Made by a program: the position numbers and the translations under genes | In this document: one piece after another, positions 24,601-37,200 of the stretch | Numbering within the stretch: position 1 is the stretch's first letter | Layout of the letters: every line of letters starts with the position of its first letter | Notes under the pieces: generated by a model | What the model was told of the DNA's origin: nothing | The model's database searches: none | What the model saw: the letters and a program-made list of their open reading frames with translations, nothing else | Assembly (NCBI RefSeq): GCF_901000735.1 | Contig: NC_081545.1 | Location: 36,139,634-36,203,633, forward strand | Length of the DNA stretch: 64,000 nt | Source: Corylus avellana | Taxonomy: Eukaryota; Streptophyta; Magnoliopsida; Fagales; Betulaceae | Direction of reading: 5' to 3'

Positions 24601-26122
24601 GATAAGCGGTTGTTATGTTTAATGGCATTCAAAATTTTGGTGTTTAAATATCGACTCTATCTAATTGTTTTCCTTTGGAAGTGTCAATATATAGTTGCAT
24701 TAGGCAAAATTTTGAAATCTGAGTTGCATTTGATGTTGTTGAAACTTATATTTTCTTCAGGAGCTTATTCAATACTTGAAATACACTTGCCCTGCTCATC
24801 TTTACGCAACCTCAATGTCACCACCGGCTGCAGAACAAATTATATCTGCCATAAAGGTTCTTCTTGGAGAGGATGGGACTAGTAGAGGTTAGAATAGAGC
24901 TCTTTCTTGTTAAACTTTGTTTTAACTTTTACTGCGTGTACTCTCCCTTAAGTTCCCAAAGCCTACTCTTGGCTACAATTTAATGAGCTCTTGTTTCCTT
25001 GCAGGTGCCAAAAAACTTGCTCAGATACGGGAGAATAGCAACTTTTTCAGGTCAGAACTGCTGAAAATGGGTTTTGAGGTTCTTGGGGATTATGACTCTC
25101 CAATAATGCCAATTATGCTTTACAACCCAGCGAAAATTCCCGCCTTCTCACGAGAGTGCCTCAAGCAGAATGTGAGTTCATCCATCCATCCATCCAGGAT
25201 ATGCTTCACGATTACCGTTTTTTTATTATCAATTTAAGCAATGAATATAAATATTAAATGATGCTGTTGCAGGTGGCTGTAGTGATGGTGTCATTTCCAG
25301 CAACCCCACTACTCTTGGCAAGGGTTCGTATATGCATATCTGCTTCCCATACTAAGGAAGACCTGGTTAAAGCCTTGGAGGTAAATTCTTATATAAGGTT
25401 TTCCTTTAAGGTTATTTCAGTGTTTATTCTTGTCAATTTCTCATTTCCTAGGTGTGTCATTTTCATACATATAAGATAGTTGCAAATGCATCTTTTCCAT
25501 TTGAGAGAGACAAGAGAGCAGTTACAAGGATATGTGGCATAAGCCTCGTCATATTTCTTTATTGGAAGCTCCTAATACATTGGACAAATTCTATTGTTTA
25601 AGAGATTGACTATGAACTTTCCTGGAAAGCTAAGAAAGTTTCTAGAAATGCTAACTTTAGAGCACATTGTTTGACTAAATTGACCGTTTCTCACCTAATG
25701 TTTGGAAGCATTTTCATAAGATCAACTATTCTCTCTTCCATTCGGATCAAGAGTGGAAAAGATTCTCTCTTGTAACCTTTTCCCTCTTTCAATTTGAAAA
25801 CAAAAAAAAACAAAAAATACAAAAATCAGCTAAACCTTATTTAGCCACTCTGGGAGCAACTATTCATGGCCATTATGGAGAAACCTTTTACGAATGAGAT
25901 ACATTAGTTACATTTATATATGAAAAATCTAGATCTGAAGATATAATGCAAGGTCTTCCAAAAGTGTGGTGATGTTTTTGTATTTTTGTCTATTAACGTT
26001 TTTGTTGAGACTGTTTTCTTTTCCAGGTTATCAGTCAGGTTGGTGATCTGGTGGGTATAAAATACTTCCCTGCCGAACCAGGGAACCAGCAGCAAGAGGA
26101 GAAGATGCTGAAGCTGGACTGA
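21632..26122 (+). CDS. LCB2: Serine palmitoyltransferase subunit LCB2
   Basis: Twelve exons: 21632-21757, 21828-21893, 22462-22550, 22709-22854, 22946-23070, 23165-23258, 23648-23811, 23932-24093, 24761-24887, 25005-25171, 25273-25380, 26027-26122. They encode 489 residues, the standard plant LCB2 length. The protein is the PLP-binding catalytic subunit. With LCB1 it condenses serine and palmitoyl-CoA to 3-ketodihydrosphingosine, the first committed step of sphingolipid synthesis, at the ER. Residues about 4-24 form the N-terminal membrane segment. DEAHS (276-280) and TFTKSFGS carry the PLP-site Asp/His and the Schiff-base lysine, K311. The GGYIAGSK block follows. All active-site motifs are intact, so the gene looks functional. 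The start is the first ATG giving the conserved MIAIPYLT N-terminus. LCB2a versus LCB2b cannot be decided. Confidence 0.97.
22045..22115. repeat. Dispersed repeat fragment, copy B (LCB2 intron 2)
   Basis: This is the counterpart of the block at about 12690-12765, with the same order of GTTAAAT, CCACTT, TTAAAA/CAAAAG, TAAGC and ATCATTTAATTA motifs. It lies in the 568-bp intron 2 of LCB2 and does not touch splice sites. Confidence 0.45.
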
Positions 26123-28877
26123 CAGAAATCTTTTAGCTTCGATTGTCAGTTAGAAGTAGCAAGGATAAAGGTTGGGGAAACTTGACTATGAAAAATGATG
26201 TTGTTGCTTGGTATATATTTTAGTTTTCTTTCAATCTAACTTCTGGCATCGCCTGGGCACTGTGTAATTTGTTGCATTCGCTGTCATATATGACTGCACG
26301 CCAAGAGATCCTCTTTGTTCATATTTACAAGAGTAAATTGAGCCTCATGTCCTGGCAGGGCTTTTTATATATATATATATCTTTCTGTTTAAATTATGGA
26401 AAAAAGTTCATAATGTCTCTCAATACTATTGATTTGGTACCATGATGTCTCTATTTTTTACTATGTCACGCTGATACGCTGTGAGCTTCTCTAAGCCTTC
26501 TCTCTAATTTGGTTATGAGCTGGTTCCTAGACATTTCCTTAATTCCCTTCCAATTGCTCTGTGTTGAACATATTTCCTGTCGTGCTTTTAATGAATACAC
26601 ACTTTTTTTTTTTTTTTCTTTTTTCTTTTTTTTAAAAAAAGAACAATGTTTGGAGTAATACCATTTTTACTATACTTTTCTTATAGGTTGTTGTAACAAT
26701 TTATAATTAGTAAAATAATTAAGAGTCTACGGTCAAGATTTAATGTTATTGAATCTAAGGGTGTAAATGATGCTACATCATTTAAATTTTTTGAATGACA
26801 TGCTAGCATATTTATCACATGACTCATCTCCATTTCACTTAGAATTGAGTCAACCACGGCAAGTTAATTTTTTACTTAATCATTTAATTAAGTATTAAAA
26901 GTCAAACTTACCTTATCACCCCACTCTTCTTAAAGGATTGACATTCCTTCTCCTTATTAGGCAGTCTGAATTTCTATAAAATTTCTAAAAGAAAGGTGTT
27001 GTGGCCCTTGTGGCCTGTGGGATCCGCTTATCCCACCAGGTGGGCCACGCATTTTGGACTATTCACGTGAATCTTGCAACACCCTTTCTTAAGCAACAAA
27101 AATAAATAAATAATAACGCGCAAAAATTTGAACAACCCAGTAACGAGGAACCTTCGTCCTTTCTTAATTAGAGAGACAAACAAATGGAGACATCGTATGC
27201 ATTCTTTATGAGAAGAGTCATTCTCCAACATCCATCGCAGAAAACAAAATAAAGAGACTGTGTACCAGGGCGTAAATTAAATTTGTCCAATATATATATA
27301 TATATATATGATGATTGAAGATTTTCCGTAAGATGGTATTTATTAATTCTATGTGCTAAGTAGGTTACTGGACTTCAGTCTTCAGATTGTTAATTTGAAC
27401 AATAATTAAAGGAATGAATTAGCTTAAATTCCTGTAATAATTAGTAATTTAATATAATATTTTTGTAAAGATTATGAATTCGACCTTGTCGATCTGTTTT
27501 AGTTTTTTTTTAGGGCACCTAAGCTAAATCCAACAATAAAATAAAATAGAAGTAGAATTCAATCGTTATTAAAAAAATTATATTTTTCCTTTTGTTTTGT
27601 TTAAATTGGCCGGTGTTATTAATGTAGGCATTTAACACATGGTTTTAATTGCTTGAAAGGAATAATTCATCTCCTCATCATATTATTTGCTAAGCAGCTT
27701 TGCATGTTTCCCACGTGGCTGTGCAAGCTTAGGTTGGAATTCATGAAATAGTGAGTTGAGTAAATAAAAACAAAAAGAAAAAAGAAAAAAACGAATGAAA
27801 AATTATAAGAATCCGTGCATCACCGCTCATACAGATAGATATAGTCTGCCAGAAAAAAGTCTACAAATCGGAGAACACAAAAGGCATCAATCAGGTCAAA
27901 CCTCTGACCCATAATGTCCCGTTTCCATACAACGTAAACCAGCTGTAGTATGAACCAGTTGGGCAAAGACAAATAGCGGTTTTGCTTCTCCTCGATATCC
28001 TTCTCTCAAATTCAAAAAAACCACTCCTTCCAGTAGTACTGCTTTTAGAGAGAGAGAGAGAGAGAGAGACGCCATTGATTTCTGGCGCAAGGATTCAGAA
28101 CTTTAGCAACACCTGGAGCTCCATCTGAAACACAACTTTGCTACGCCTCCACCGTCCATTCGTCAATCCTGTCTTAGCCATTTCCCAACCACCCCAATCC
28201 TCCTCCTCACTCCACTCCAATCCACGCTTTTCAACACTAACCATATATATAGCAATGACGCTAACCATAGTTCCTGCTTTCTGGTCTAGTTTCACTAAAT
28301 ATATTTATATTTATAAAGCAAAGAACAAAACAAAATATCTCGAAAGCAACCATGAATGCATATTGAACATTTGTCGCCCACGCCTCAGGCCCTGTAATCG
28401 CCATTACCATTACCTTAACCCTAGTTTGTGCTCTCTGGTCTAGTTTGTCATCTAAAAACCCATTACACAAAAATATATGAGCAAAGAAGAAAGGATGGGA
28501 AATCAATCATGAATCCACACTGCACATGTGTCACCCATGCCACTCCATTTAATCACAAATCACCAAAAGCTGTAACCCTGGTTGGTTTGTGTTTCCATTA
28601 CCCATCGCTTAAGAATCTGTATTTATAGAATGAGAACAAAAGATGTAAAGAGCAAGGTGAATGCAGAATGCACAAATGTCACAAAAACCAGGCAGTTTAA
28701 TCACCAAAAACCCTTGCTAAAAATAGCAAAAAAGCAAAAAAAAAAAAAAAAAAGCAAAAGCCCACCCATTCTCTCTTTACCACTCCCCACCCATTTCGTG
28801 ATTGCCGAGCGTCCATCAGTCGATCTGCACAGATAGCCACAGTACACTCTCACAGAAACCCAAACCCTAGAGAGCTA
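26123..28877. other. LCB2 3' flank and FUS3 upstream region
   Basis: The LCB2 3' UTR probably covers the first 200-300 bp. After that there are AT-rich spacers, a poly-T/A patch at about 26606-26640, an imperfect hairpin at 27001-27048 (GTGGCCC...GGGCCAC), an (AT)n run at about 27290-27309 and a GA run at about 28047-28069. A degenerate three-unit repeat lies at 28262-28712. No gene is seen, and short frames in 27896-28836 are shadows of the repeat. Confidence 0.45.
28262..28712. repeat. Degenerate three-unit tandem repeat upstream of FUS3
   Basis: Units start at about 28262, 28416 and 28573, a period of about 155 bp. Each opens with TAACC(C/A)T plus a (C/G)TAGTT-like or GGTT block. Each continues through a TATAGA/TATATGA-GCAAAGA/GAACAAA segment, then CATGAATGCA / CATGAATCCAC / GTGAATGCAG, and then an ACA(T/A)(G/T)TGTC-like block. 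The last two units also share TTTAATCAC...CCAAAA. Similarity is loose, so the copies are old. The array ends about 165 bp before the FUS3 ATG. Confidence 0.6.
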
Positions 28878-31501
28878 ATGATGATGGACCAACAAACGTC
28901 GGTTCATGAGAAACCCGAGGCCGCCTGTGGTTTGCTGGCAGGTGTAGAGGCTGAGCTTCGGCTTGTCACCGTGGAGGGGGACAACTCCACCCATCACGGG
29001 TCGGGTCGGATCGGAGATCAGACCCGTGACCTTGTAGCTGCTGTTACAGGTTTCAGTGTACTCCACAGGAAGAAAAGGATGCCAAGACAGAGGAGATCAT
29101 CCACCATTCAACTTCTGTCTTGTGCTCCCTCCAGCTCGCACGTGCCACCATTCCCACTCCAATCCCTTCCTTCTCTCCCTGCTCGTGTAAGCTTCTTCTT
29201 TCTTTTTCTTTTTTTGCACCTTAAAATCTGTTTTTTACTTTTCTGATCACTAAATATGATTGTCTTGCTCAGGACATCGGAGCAGGTGAGTTTTTTTAGG
29301 TTAGTACCCTTTTTTTTTTCTTCGATTAGAATGTAATATTTCAATTAAACAGAGCCCCGATTTTTATAGATTTTAGAATCTAATATTCGATCGTTTTGAT
29401 AATATTTGTAGATTTATTTCAAATTGACTTGCAGTCCTTTGAGTTTTATGAATTTTAGTTGCTGCATATATACCCACTTCGTACTATCAACTACTTTTCA
29501 GCCCCCATCTTTTGTCATGTTTTATATAGTCAGTTGAATCTTGTCTTTTTCTGTGCATTTAACATGGGGTGAAACTCTATAGCAAATTATTCAATGAGAC
29601 TGAAATTTTTTTGCTTGGAGTTGACTGATCAGACAGACAATTATTTTGAAGTAGTCATCACCCGTCCCATATTTGGGTTGTATGATCTTTTGGTCATATG
29701 AGGGGGCAGTACGATGTTTGATGTGTATTGTTACAGTATTCTCGAGGTCGTTGTGTAGGAACGACATAGTTTCCTCGTTAGTCGGAAAGATTTTTGCCAA
29801 GTTTGGCTTATCTTCTGTCATTCAATATGGACGGTCGTCACAACATCGATCTCCAAATATAAAGTGAGTTTGATGTGATTTTGTGCTAAAAAGAGTGGGT
29901 TTTACTCTTGACAGCTCATATTCAATAACAAGAAATGTCTTGGAATGGAAATATTATAGAATTTTCTCCATTTATTAATTTAATGGTCCAAATTTAAATT
30001 TGGTGTATTTACCCATAAACATGATTTTTTTTTTCCCTAAAGTGCTACAATTGACTTAATATAAACCGTTATATCTAACATGATGCAAGCATTTAATTTC
30101 AATTTTATTATGCTATTGGCCTTACAACATTATCATTAATGCTTCTGCTTAGTAGTTCATTTAATTACTTCGAAATGATTATATGCTTTAGGAAATTGAT
30201 CCGAGGAGGTTGAGATTCCTATTCCAAAAGGAGCTTAAGAACAGTGATGTAGGCTCCCTCAGGAGAATGGTACTACCAAAGGTTTGTATTTTTACTTCTT
30301 CTTTAATATTAATGCCATTGGAGTTTAGCACTTGGTGATATATAAGCTTAAAAGCATAGTCAGTCTCAGATAACCAACATACGCTTAGTGTAATCAATTG
30401 GTTTCATGTATACCGTTAGATGCTATAATATTTTTCATCCCGAAACCTAATAAATGCTATTATGGGAAACCTTAATTTCAGAAAGCAGCAGAGGCTCATC
30501 TCCCTGTCCTCGACTCCAAGGAAGGAATTCTGATTAACATGGACGACTTGGATGGCCTGCGTGTATGGAGTTTCAAGTACAGGTCCGAGTGCATCAGTAT
30601 TTGTTGATATCGTAAAGCATAAGTTGTGAAAACATGCAACAATATCCTCATACTTGAATAACATAATATGGTGAAGTATCTTTGCCCTGCAACTTCTCAC
30701 AATGCTAACATAAAAAACCCAAATACAAGAGAGGACGAGGATCCCCTGGATTGATCCCCTGCTCGAATTTCACCAAATTCGGGCAAAATATTTCAGGAGA
30801 TCCCGATCCGATACGTGAAAAGTTTCCAATTTAAATGTGTTATACTACAAAGTGTCATTTTGGATGGAAAGTAATCGTCATTCTACATGTTCCAAGCAGG
30901 TATTGGCCCAATAACAACAGCCGAATGTATGTACTAGAGAATACTGGTATGCTCTGTAGCCTAGCCTCTCATGATTTTCTTGGTCCTGTCAAAACTTGAA
31001 TCATCATCATTTTTGTATCTAATTTTCTCAGGGGATTTTGTGACTACGCATGGATTGCAGCTCGGAGACTTCATCATGATTTACCAAGACAACCAAAATC
31101 AGAACTACGTACGGCTGCAACAATTTACAGCTTCAGATCATACGTGAAAGAGTTTTTTTTTTTTTTTCCTGGTGTTTGATAATTATTGATATATTTTGCA
31201 GGTGATTCAGGCTAAAAAGGCTTCTGATCAAGATGTATTTACAGACATAACTAGGAATGCAGTAAATGACCTGTTTCTTCATGATTATGAGCCTACTAAA
31301 CAAGGTTCCTTTTATGCGAATTATCCCACGGTGGATGATACGAGTATGTCGTTTATCTACGACAGTACCACAACCTTCTCAAACGACTCGCCGCTTGATT
31401 TTTTGGGGGGATCCTTGACAAACTACTCAAGAATCGGATCTTTGGAAGGCTTCGGATCTGGTGATCAAGAATTCTCTCTTGATGACTTCCCCTTCTATTG
31501 A
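28878..31501 (+). CDS. FUS3: B3-domain transcription factor FUSCA3
   Basis: Six exons (28878-29186, 30192-30281, 30482-30582, 30900-30946, 31032-31108, 31202-31501) give 307 residues. The B3 DNA-binding domain spans about 109-213: FLFQKELKNSDVGSLRRM, LPKKAAEAHLP, VWSFKYRYWPNNNSRMYVLE, GDFVTTHGLQLGDFIMIYQD. It contacts RY (CATGCA) elements. The basic patch RKKRMPRQRRSS before it and the C-terminal TPLDFLGG-like block (SPLDFLGG) are FUS3 signatures that separate it from LEC2 and ABI3. The acidic end, LDDFPFY, fits an activation region. FUS3 is a nuclear master regulator of seed maturation. I joined exon 1 directly to 30192 (LPAR/EIDP), because the alternative 13-base exon at 29273-29285 would break the frame. 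Three ATGs in a row open the gene, and the first is used. Confidence 0.96.
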
Positions 31502-34219
31502 TATGAGTACTTCATACTGGTGGTGTCGTATTAACATTAAACAATGGGGAAGTATCTGCTGGAACCACCTGTAACAATGGGTTCAACCCCATTTTCCTAT
31601 TTGAGGAAGCGGTGTACTTTTGGCATACTTGCATATATTTGTAATAAATAGTAGCAACTAGCAAGTGTAAAACTTTGACGTCTCCTAAGCTTCTTTAATT
31701 TTACTTGGACAGATCAGATCTCTCTAATAATTTTGTTAATTGAATTGTTAGCAATTTGAGCAGTAAATGTAAGAAAATTCTTATGAGATTCACTTACTCG
31801 AACAGGTCTTGAATAGGCCTATGGCCGCATCAAAACTTTCCCACATTTATTGTTCCAATTCAAACTGAGAATTTGAATATTCTTGCTGGGATAGTAAAAT
31901 AACTTTTTGCAGTTTTGGGTTTTTTTGTTGCATTTAAAAAACACACCCACACAACACCCCCAACCCAGCATAGAAGGGAAAATGATTCTTTCCATTTCAT
32001 TTGGAAAGCACTCATTTAGTGCATTTAATTAGGATGATAAATTTGTACAAAAAATTTATTTCCAAAAAAAAAAGACAATATTATCTTCTTAAATGTACTA
32101 AATAGATACTCTCCATTTTATTTGAAGTGGAAAAGATCTATTTTCGTATAGAACTGAGGATTCATTTCTACATAGAACTGATAGAAGCACGCATCTCACT
32201 TTCACTCTTTCAATGTTAATTATGTCCTCGGCTCCTAATTTCCTATACTAGGAAGAATTGTTGTTTTCATTTTTTTCTTAGAACGTTAATATTTTTTTTA
32301 AAAAAAAAAATCTCAAAATTAATTGAAACAATCACGTTAAGTAATTGTAAAATAAAATGTGGTTGATATGATATATAGCATTTTTAACATACATGAGCGT
32401 GTGAATGTGAAGGAACGATGGTGCAATTTTAAAAGTTGATAGGGCTTTTCTGTAAATAGATAAACTTGAAAGAAAAAAAAATTTGGGGTCGGCCGCGGGC
32501 CGCGTGTTGCCAAGAGAAGTGGGGGCGAGTGCGTCTTCCAGAGCACTTGCACCGTCTCAAACAAATAGAGAAAGTGGGGAAAAGAGTTGAGCGTAAATCA
32601 CAGAGGAAGGAGGGGAAAAATTTTGAGAGAAGGAAGGGAAAGGAAAAGCTTAAGGGGAGATCGACAGAGGGGAATAAGGAAGAGAGTTTAAGAGAGAAAA
32701 GAAACAAAGAAACAGAGAGAAAGGAAGTTAGAGAGAATTATAAGGTCAGAGGGACCGAACTGAGAAGGAGATTACAGTGAGGTGAGAACTCTTAGCTTTG
32801 ATTTTGTTTTCTATAGCACTTAACTTTAGGTTCTTGTTCATCAGCTTAAATTTCTGTTTGGTTGAAAAATTGTGGTTACATACAGAACAAAGGAGTAGGA
32901 AGGGAGGAAATGAACTAAAAGATAATGAAGTTTTGGAAGTGAGAGGTATTTTGTGTGCGATGCGCTGCGTTTGTGTGTGGCGGTGGAAGAGATTAAATAA
33001 AAAGAACAGTAAGATGTTGCGGGTAATTTCAATAGAAAGCACGTACATTTTTTCAATATATAGAAGCAAATACTTGGTGAAGGATATTTTATTTAATTTG
33101 GTAATGAACAACCTAGACTATAAGAGAGATTTCATTTTATACTAATTAATGGAAACTTAGGATGTTCAAAATTAAAGTTTCTAAATCAAGATGTTCATTG
33201 AATGTAGGACTTGCAGCAATCAAGTGGAAATGATTAACGTGAGCTAATGGACTCATCGGGTAAGTAAACTCATTTCGAAAGTAGATAAAAAAAAATAAAA
33301 AAAAAGAAAAAAGAAAAAAAGAGAAGCTTATTTTATGAGATTGTAAATGAAAATATAAATTTTCTTAATTAACACATGAAACGATATATAATAAATATTT
33401 TTAATGCGTGGTTATGTCAAAATTCAACTTGAGGCGATACAGCGTGATAATTCTTAATTTTGCAATTGCGAGACAACTTCATTAAAGAGAAAGATGAAGG
33501 ACGATTTATTATGAACAAAATGTTATAGTTGTATTGTTAACGTAGAAAATTTCGGTAAGTAGAGAATAAAATTGGATTCGACTTAAATGACGTTAGATTA
33601 TGTAAACCGCTTATATTAAGAAAACCTAACTTAGACTAAGAGATGGAAAGGATGATATTCCCAATTGTTTTCGGAAAAAAAGGAGAAGTGGCAACCTTAG
33701 AAAATGTTTTTTTCTTTAAAACACCATAAATTAAATCACTAAAATTATAACGTACAATGGAGTTTTTAACATCATAATCGTAACTAATATTTTTAAATAA
33801 AACTTTGAAATTATAACACTTTAGCATATATAACTCATTGACATATAAGGAACTAAAAATAGCGTGATTTTAAGAATAGACTTAATAAATCTAGAAAATA
33901 TAAGTTCCCAAATTATTTCTCTTATGAATAAAAAAAAAAAAAAAACTTATAAATCCAAAAATAAATTATTCCAATATATATATATAATTTAAATTATTAT
34001 TTTTTTTAAAAAAAAAAAACAGTTCACTAGGCCCAAAACACATGGAGCGAGCTCATTGCCTTTTGTATTCCGTGCTAAATAGGGCCCGCAGTAGAGTACA
34101 AAAACTTCCTGGGAGTTTTGCGAAGCTTCATCTCCGCCATTGCTAGACCTCTTTTATCTCTGTCTGTCTGTCTATCTGTCTCTGTAAAATTCAGAGCTCG
34201 AAACCGAAGCTTCAAATCA
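31502..34219. other. Spacer between FUS3 and VHA-C
   Basis: The FUS3 3' UTR is followed by AT-rich DNA. At about 32480-32560 there is a short GC-rich patch (GGCCGCGGGCCGCG), then a strongly purine-biased stretch, about 32563-32782 (separate entry). Frames of 70-120 codons on both strands here follow the base skew and show no domain. The VHA-C leader, with CTGTCTGT repeats at 34158-34182, is at the end. Confidence 0.45.
32563..32782 (+). other. Purine-rich tract of unknown role
   Basis: About 220 bases on the plus strand are nearly all A and G, ending in ACAGTGAG|GTGAG, which looks like a splice donor. A GC-rich patch precedes it. This resembles the 5' leader exon of an unannotated transcript, but I find no downstream coding exon and can assign no function. 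Confidence 0.35.
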
Positions 34220-37200
34220 ATGGCGACGAGATACTGGGTGGTCTCTCTTCCGGTTCAGAACTCCGCATCTTCTCTTTGGAACCGATTGCAAGAGCAAATC
34301 TCCAAGCATTCCTTCGACACTCCTCTCTACAGAGTATTCTGCCCACTCACTCGCGCGCGCGCACACACACACAATTTTCCTTTGCCAGATCCGTTTCTCT
34401 TTCTCTTTAATTTCATGCAATTACACTTTATTATTATGCTTTGATCCTTTATCAAATCAAGTTTAATTTTGGCAGTTCAATACTCCTAATCTCCGTGTTG
34501 GAACCCTAGACTCTCTCCTCTCTCTCAGCGATGATCTCCTAAAGGTAATTCCTCCAACATATCTAATTTCGGAAAAGAAAATGATAACGATCGTACAGTT
34601 TTTATTTATTTTTATTCATGTAAGGTACTCCATATTATTTAGAATTCAGATTTTGTAAATTTATCTCTACGGATTGTGTTGATTCATAGATTCTGTGATT
34701 TCTTCCACGTAATTTTGTGGCAATTGAATTTTGGAGTTATATTGATGGAAATGTGCAGTCAAACAGTTTTGTGGAAGGAGTGTCGCACAAGATCAGGCGT
34801 CAGATCGAGGAATTGGAGAGGGTATCGGGCGTGGAGAGCAACGCTCTAACCGTGGATGGAGTACCAGTTGATTCTTACCTCACTAGGTGAGTGGAATGGC
34901 AATATCTGTATAATCAATAAGTTACTTTTCTTGGGCTTAGATTTTTGGTGTTTTTGCAATTGTGAATGATCTGTGTGTCGATATAATGGTAAAGGTTTGT
35001 TTGGGATGAAGCCAAGTACCCAACTATGTCGCCTCTGAGGGAGATTGTTGATAGTATTCATGGTCAAGTGGCAAAGATTGAGGATGATCTCAAGGTAATT
35101 AACGTTAATGTCCGTCCAGTTGATTTGATATGTTGGTTATGGAAGCCTTGACTATTATGCGCATTTTTTCTATTTAGCTTATAATATGAGATTGCTGCCT
35201 GTTGTGAATCTCTTTATTGTGGGGAGTCTTCCTTAGCTGGATGAATTGCTTGTGTCATATTGTTGCTGTTGATGAATGAAGAGGACACGAATGAATAATA
35301 AGATAACCAAAAATAGGAAGGTTAGATGTCTATAAAGAAAGCCTAGAGAACTACAATTGTAAAACCAGGATATATTAGAGAATGGGGGGGCCTGTTGGAA
35401 TCCCATATCTGACAATTAAGTTAAAAATCTTTCCCTCAAATCTTATTGGTGTGTAGGAGCTTTTATTCTTTTTAATATGTAAAATTTTTTGGGTCTGTTT
35501 TGTTGGTAAGTTATGTACCTTTTGGGTCTTGAACCAACAACCTCAGCTTCCTTTTGTTCTTATGGGGCCAGAAGTGACATTTATGTTAGAGCTCATTGCA
35601 TTAGCCTTAGTGTATAGGATCTTGCTTATGTGGTTATGTTACTGTTAGGAAAGTTCAAGTGTTTGAGTGACCTGTTTTCTTCTGGCTATGAAATTTCTTC
35701 TTACTTGTGCACTCGATTATGCAAATGTAACTGATTAGTGCTAGGGCAGACTCCATCGTTGGAGGTTATGAACAAGGAGCATCAAGAGTGTCATCTCCTG
35801 ACACCTCATGATAAGTTGAGTGGAGTACCTTGCTGGATGAATGTTTGTTTCTTGAAATAATAACGATTGATACGATGAGGATAGCGGTTTACTTGGATGT
35901 TCTCATGGTTGTATGGTCCGTGGAAATGTTTGGATATTGTTATGATATCATGAATATTATTTCACTAACATGGTTATATAAAATTTCTTTCTTGGCCATC
36001 TGGGTATGGTTGTTTAGATGCTCTGCTACTGTATTGATGTATTTATCACCTTCCGCAATTCAGCTTTCATCCCAGAATTCATCACTGAAAGGCTTGTTCC
36101 CCCACTTAGATTGTGTAGATATGTTATATTGCTTGGCAAAGAACTAAAGCTGGTGAATCACTTGTTTAAATTAAATTAAATTTTTTGGGTTAAAGCTTTG
36201 TCTCTTATTTTAGGTTCGTGTTGCTGAATACAGCAATGTGCGGAGTCAGCTTAATGCTATAAACCGTAAGCAAAGTGGGAGGTACAATTTTTTTTAATTG
36301 CTTTGTTCTTTTTATTTCCGGTTGTAGCATATACACACAATATTTTGTTCTGGCTTCTTTGCTGACCTACCTTTCTCAATATTTCAGCTTAGCTGTGCGG
36401 GATCTCTCAAATCTAGTGAAACCAGAGGATATAATTGCCTCAGAACATCTAGTGACTCTCCTCGCAGTTGTTCCAAAGTATTCACAGAAAGACTGGTTGG
36501 CCAGCTATGAGACTTTGACTAGCTATGTGGTGAGTGTTTTTTTAATTTTTTTCTTTTTCCTGGCTATGTATATCCAATTCCTGTTACAGCATTGATGATG
36601 TTGGTAGGGTGGTGATTTAGAACACTACCTTGCTGATCAAATGACACAGGTTCACTTTAATTGATCACCTTATCCATCATATATATTTTAAATCTCTGGA
36701 ATAGTTATACTCGCATTGTTTTACCATTTGTTTATTTGGATATTACCTCAGTCTGATTAATCAAGCTAAACTCTTTCAGGTCCCCAGGTCCTCCAAGATG
36801 TTGTATGAGGATAATGAATATGCACTTTATACTGTGACACTCTTTCGTCGCGTTGCAGACAATTTTAGAACAAGTGCACGCGAAAGAGGTTTTCAAGTGA
36901 GTATGTTGTACAAGTTGCACACGCTTATTGATTAATGGTTGTTTCAACCATGAATCTCCCCTATTTAAGATTTATATCATGGCTTGCTAGTTTGAACTAT
37001 TTGCAGATCAGAAATGCTAGAAAAATTTGTTGCAATTTTCCAATTTCTGCTCATTTCAGTGTTTGACATGGTGGAAGACATCTAATTGATTGTTTTTTGT
37101 TATTTTATCATGTGATTCAGATTCGTGATTTCGAATATAGTACAGAAGCACAAGAGAGTCGGAAGCAGGAGTTAGAAAAACTAATGCAAGACCAGGAAAG

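Noticed and set aside
27001..27048. Imperfect hairpin GTGGCCC...GGGCCAC
   Set aside because: It is short, with mismatched interior, and no link to a gene or element. It is mentioned only in the spacer entry.
29273..29285. Possible 13-base micro-exon (GACATCGGAGCAG) in FUS3 intron 1, flanked by AG and GT
   Set aside because: Including it shifts the reading frame of the B3 domain. Joining 29186 directly to 30192 gives LPAR/EIDP, which matches the known FUS3 family junction.
31980..32170. Possible MITE with CCATTT(C/T)ATTTG repeats
   Set aside because: The repeats are direct and loose, and no terminal structure could be defined.
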